DNA from: SZUA-287 sp036397975
GTDB taxonomy: Bacteria; Bacteroidota; Ignavibacteria; UBA10030; UBA6906
DNA length: 7,015 nt
NCBI GenBank assembly: GCA_036397975.1
Contig: DASWHW010000129.1
Span: 1-7,015, forward strand
Reading direction: 5' to 3'
Below, one piece after another: positions 6,022 to 7,015 of the stretch; the first letter of the stretch is position 1, and each line of letters opens with the position of its first letter. The notes below the pieces were generated by a model, which saw only the letters and a list, made by a program, of their open reading frames with translations, had not been told where the DNA came from and did not search any database. The position numbers and the translations under genes were made by a program.

Positions 6022-7005
6022 ATGTTCAGTCAACTTCTGCACAAAGTTCTTCCTGTTCTTTCCCTCATTCTCACAATAGTACTATGTCTGCTTGTTTCCG
6101 CGTGCTCAATAAGTCAGGATATCTATATGCAGGAACTGGACGCGCGCGGACACGTGTTCACTCCTCCAGCTTTCATCACCGATAGTACGACCGCCGGTCA
6201 ATTTCGCATAGTTCCATTTGTGTCGGCGGGGCGGCGCAATACACTCGAAGGAAGCGTGGAGGGACACACCATGGTCAACGCGACCGGCATCTACCAGCTT
6301 GATACGACCTACAACGGAAATGAAATCACCCTTCGTGAAACTCCGGGTGCGAATATTTTTTCTTATACGGGGAAGAACTTCCGTTGGGATATACCGGATA
6401 TTGTCTTTGGTCTCGATGGTGATATTGCAGTATCAAAGAGCCTGTCGCTTGCCTTCGGACTTCAATACAGCGCTCAGGCGAGTGAAGGCTTTTGGGGAGG
6501 TAATATCGGTTTTGGAGTCCATTCAACCGGAGAGACGATGGCAATACGATGGGATGGAGGGGTGCATTGGACACCAATCTCTTATGACGCTCTCACTGTT
6601 GTTGTGACCCGGACGAGCGTGTTCGGAAGTTCGTCCGAGGATGTTGCCGTGTTTCATGATCGAGGTCGGGATACGCGCTTTGGTTTCTATTCTTCTGTCA
6701 CTGCAAATTCCCGCCGACCCGATTGGCCTCTGAATTTTCTCCTGAGTTTTGGTTTCTCATCTCAACGGGTAACCAACTACGAGCCGCAGACAAATATTTT
6801 CGAGGCGCCGTTCTTTTCTTCCATTCGCGTTACCGATGCACGGGCAAGTGTCCGCGCCACGTTTTTACATGCGGCTCTAGGCGCCTATGTTTCTCCTCTG
6901 TCCGGTCAGCGACTACTGTTCGGTGTGCGCTGGACTGGCAGCACCGACGTGGTTGATGCAACGAATCTCTTTGTGCCGTTCGTGCGGTTTGAGATTTTAT
7001 TATAG
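6022..7005 (+). CDS. Predicted lipoprotein with beta-rich, outer-membrane-like body (unknown function)
   Basis: I do not recognise a named family. The 327-residue product starts with a long lipoprotein signal: a hydrophobic stretch (about 9-25), then the lipobox V-S-A-C with Cys28, the only cysteine of the mature chain. The ATG is well supported by GGGAGG at 6011-6016, five bases upstream. From about residue 59 onward the sequence is rich in alternating polar/hydrophobic strands with aromatic residues, such as GQFRIVPFVSAG, LSLAFGLQYSAQ, NFLLSFGFSS, LHAALGAYVS and the ending FVPFVRFEILL. This resembles small outer-membrane beta-barrels or porin-like proteins, but it could equally be a soluble beta-sandwich anchored by lipid. 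A location in the outer membrane is inferred. The gene follows msrA on the same strand; no functional link is shown. The stop TAG at 7003-7005 is complete, so the gene is whole. Confidence 0.9.
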   Translation: MFSQLLHKVLPVLSLILTIVLCLLVSACSISQDIYMQELDARGHVFTPPAFITDSTTAGQFRIVPFVSAGRRNTLEGSVEGHTMVNATGIYQLDTTYNGNEITLRETPGANIFSYTGKNFRWDIPDIVFGLDGDIAVSKSLSLAFGLQYSAQASEGFWGGNIGFGVHSTGETMAIRWDGGVHWTPISYDALTVVVTRTSVFGSSSEDVAVFHDRGRDTRFGFYSSVTANSRRPDWPLNFLLSFGFSSQRVTNYEPQTNIFEAPFFSSIRVTDARASVRATFLHAALGAYVSPLSGQRLLFGVRWTGSTDVVDATNLFVPFVRFEILL

Positions 7006-7015
7006 GCCGTTGCGG

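Overview
The window looks like a fragment of a Bacteroidota/Chlorobi-group genome (FCB superphylum), most likely an Ignavibacteria- or Kapabacteria-like lineage. This is an inference. It rests on the C-terminus of the first protein, a type IX secretion (T9SS) sorting domain with the YQNFPNPFNP signature, and on the modular surface-protein style typical of that group. Base composition is about balanced. All three real genes lie on the + strand and coding density is high.

Layout: (1) Bases 1-5082 hold the 3' part of a giant secreted or surface-anchored multidomain protein; its start lies upstream of the window. In order it has a sialidase-like Asp-box propeller end, a carboxypeptidase-regulatory-like domain, an ASH-type Ig domain, and two full copies plus one shorter copy of a repeat unit. 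The repeat unit is an Ig-like domain split by an inserted guest domain. The protein ends with the T9SS tail. (2) Bases 5083-5284 are intergenic, with a strong intrinsic terminator for the giant gene and a second near-perfect hairpin upstream of the next gene. (3) Bases 5285-5902 encode an exported peptide-methionine sulfoxide reductase A (msrA). (4) Bases 6022-7005 encode a predicted lipoprotein with a beta-rich, possibly outer-membrane barrel-like body. Ten bases of untranslated sequence follow.

All three products are predicted to leave the cytoplasm: a T9SS substrate, a Sec-exported MsrA and a lipoprotein. The terminator separates the giant gene from msrA, so they are probably not one operon. 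Nothing in the sequence ties the three into a single pathway beyond the shared envelope location.

I see no mobile element, CRISPR array, RNA gene or defence system. The best candidate for something worth study is the split-domain architecture of the giant protein. Two homologous scaffold units match in length residue for residue outside one point, where each carries a guest domain of different type and size. A third, more divergent unit carries yet another insert.
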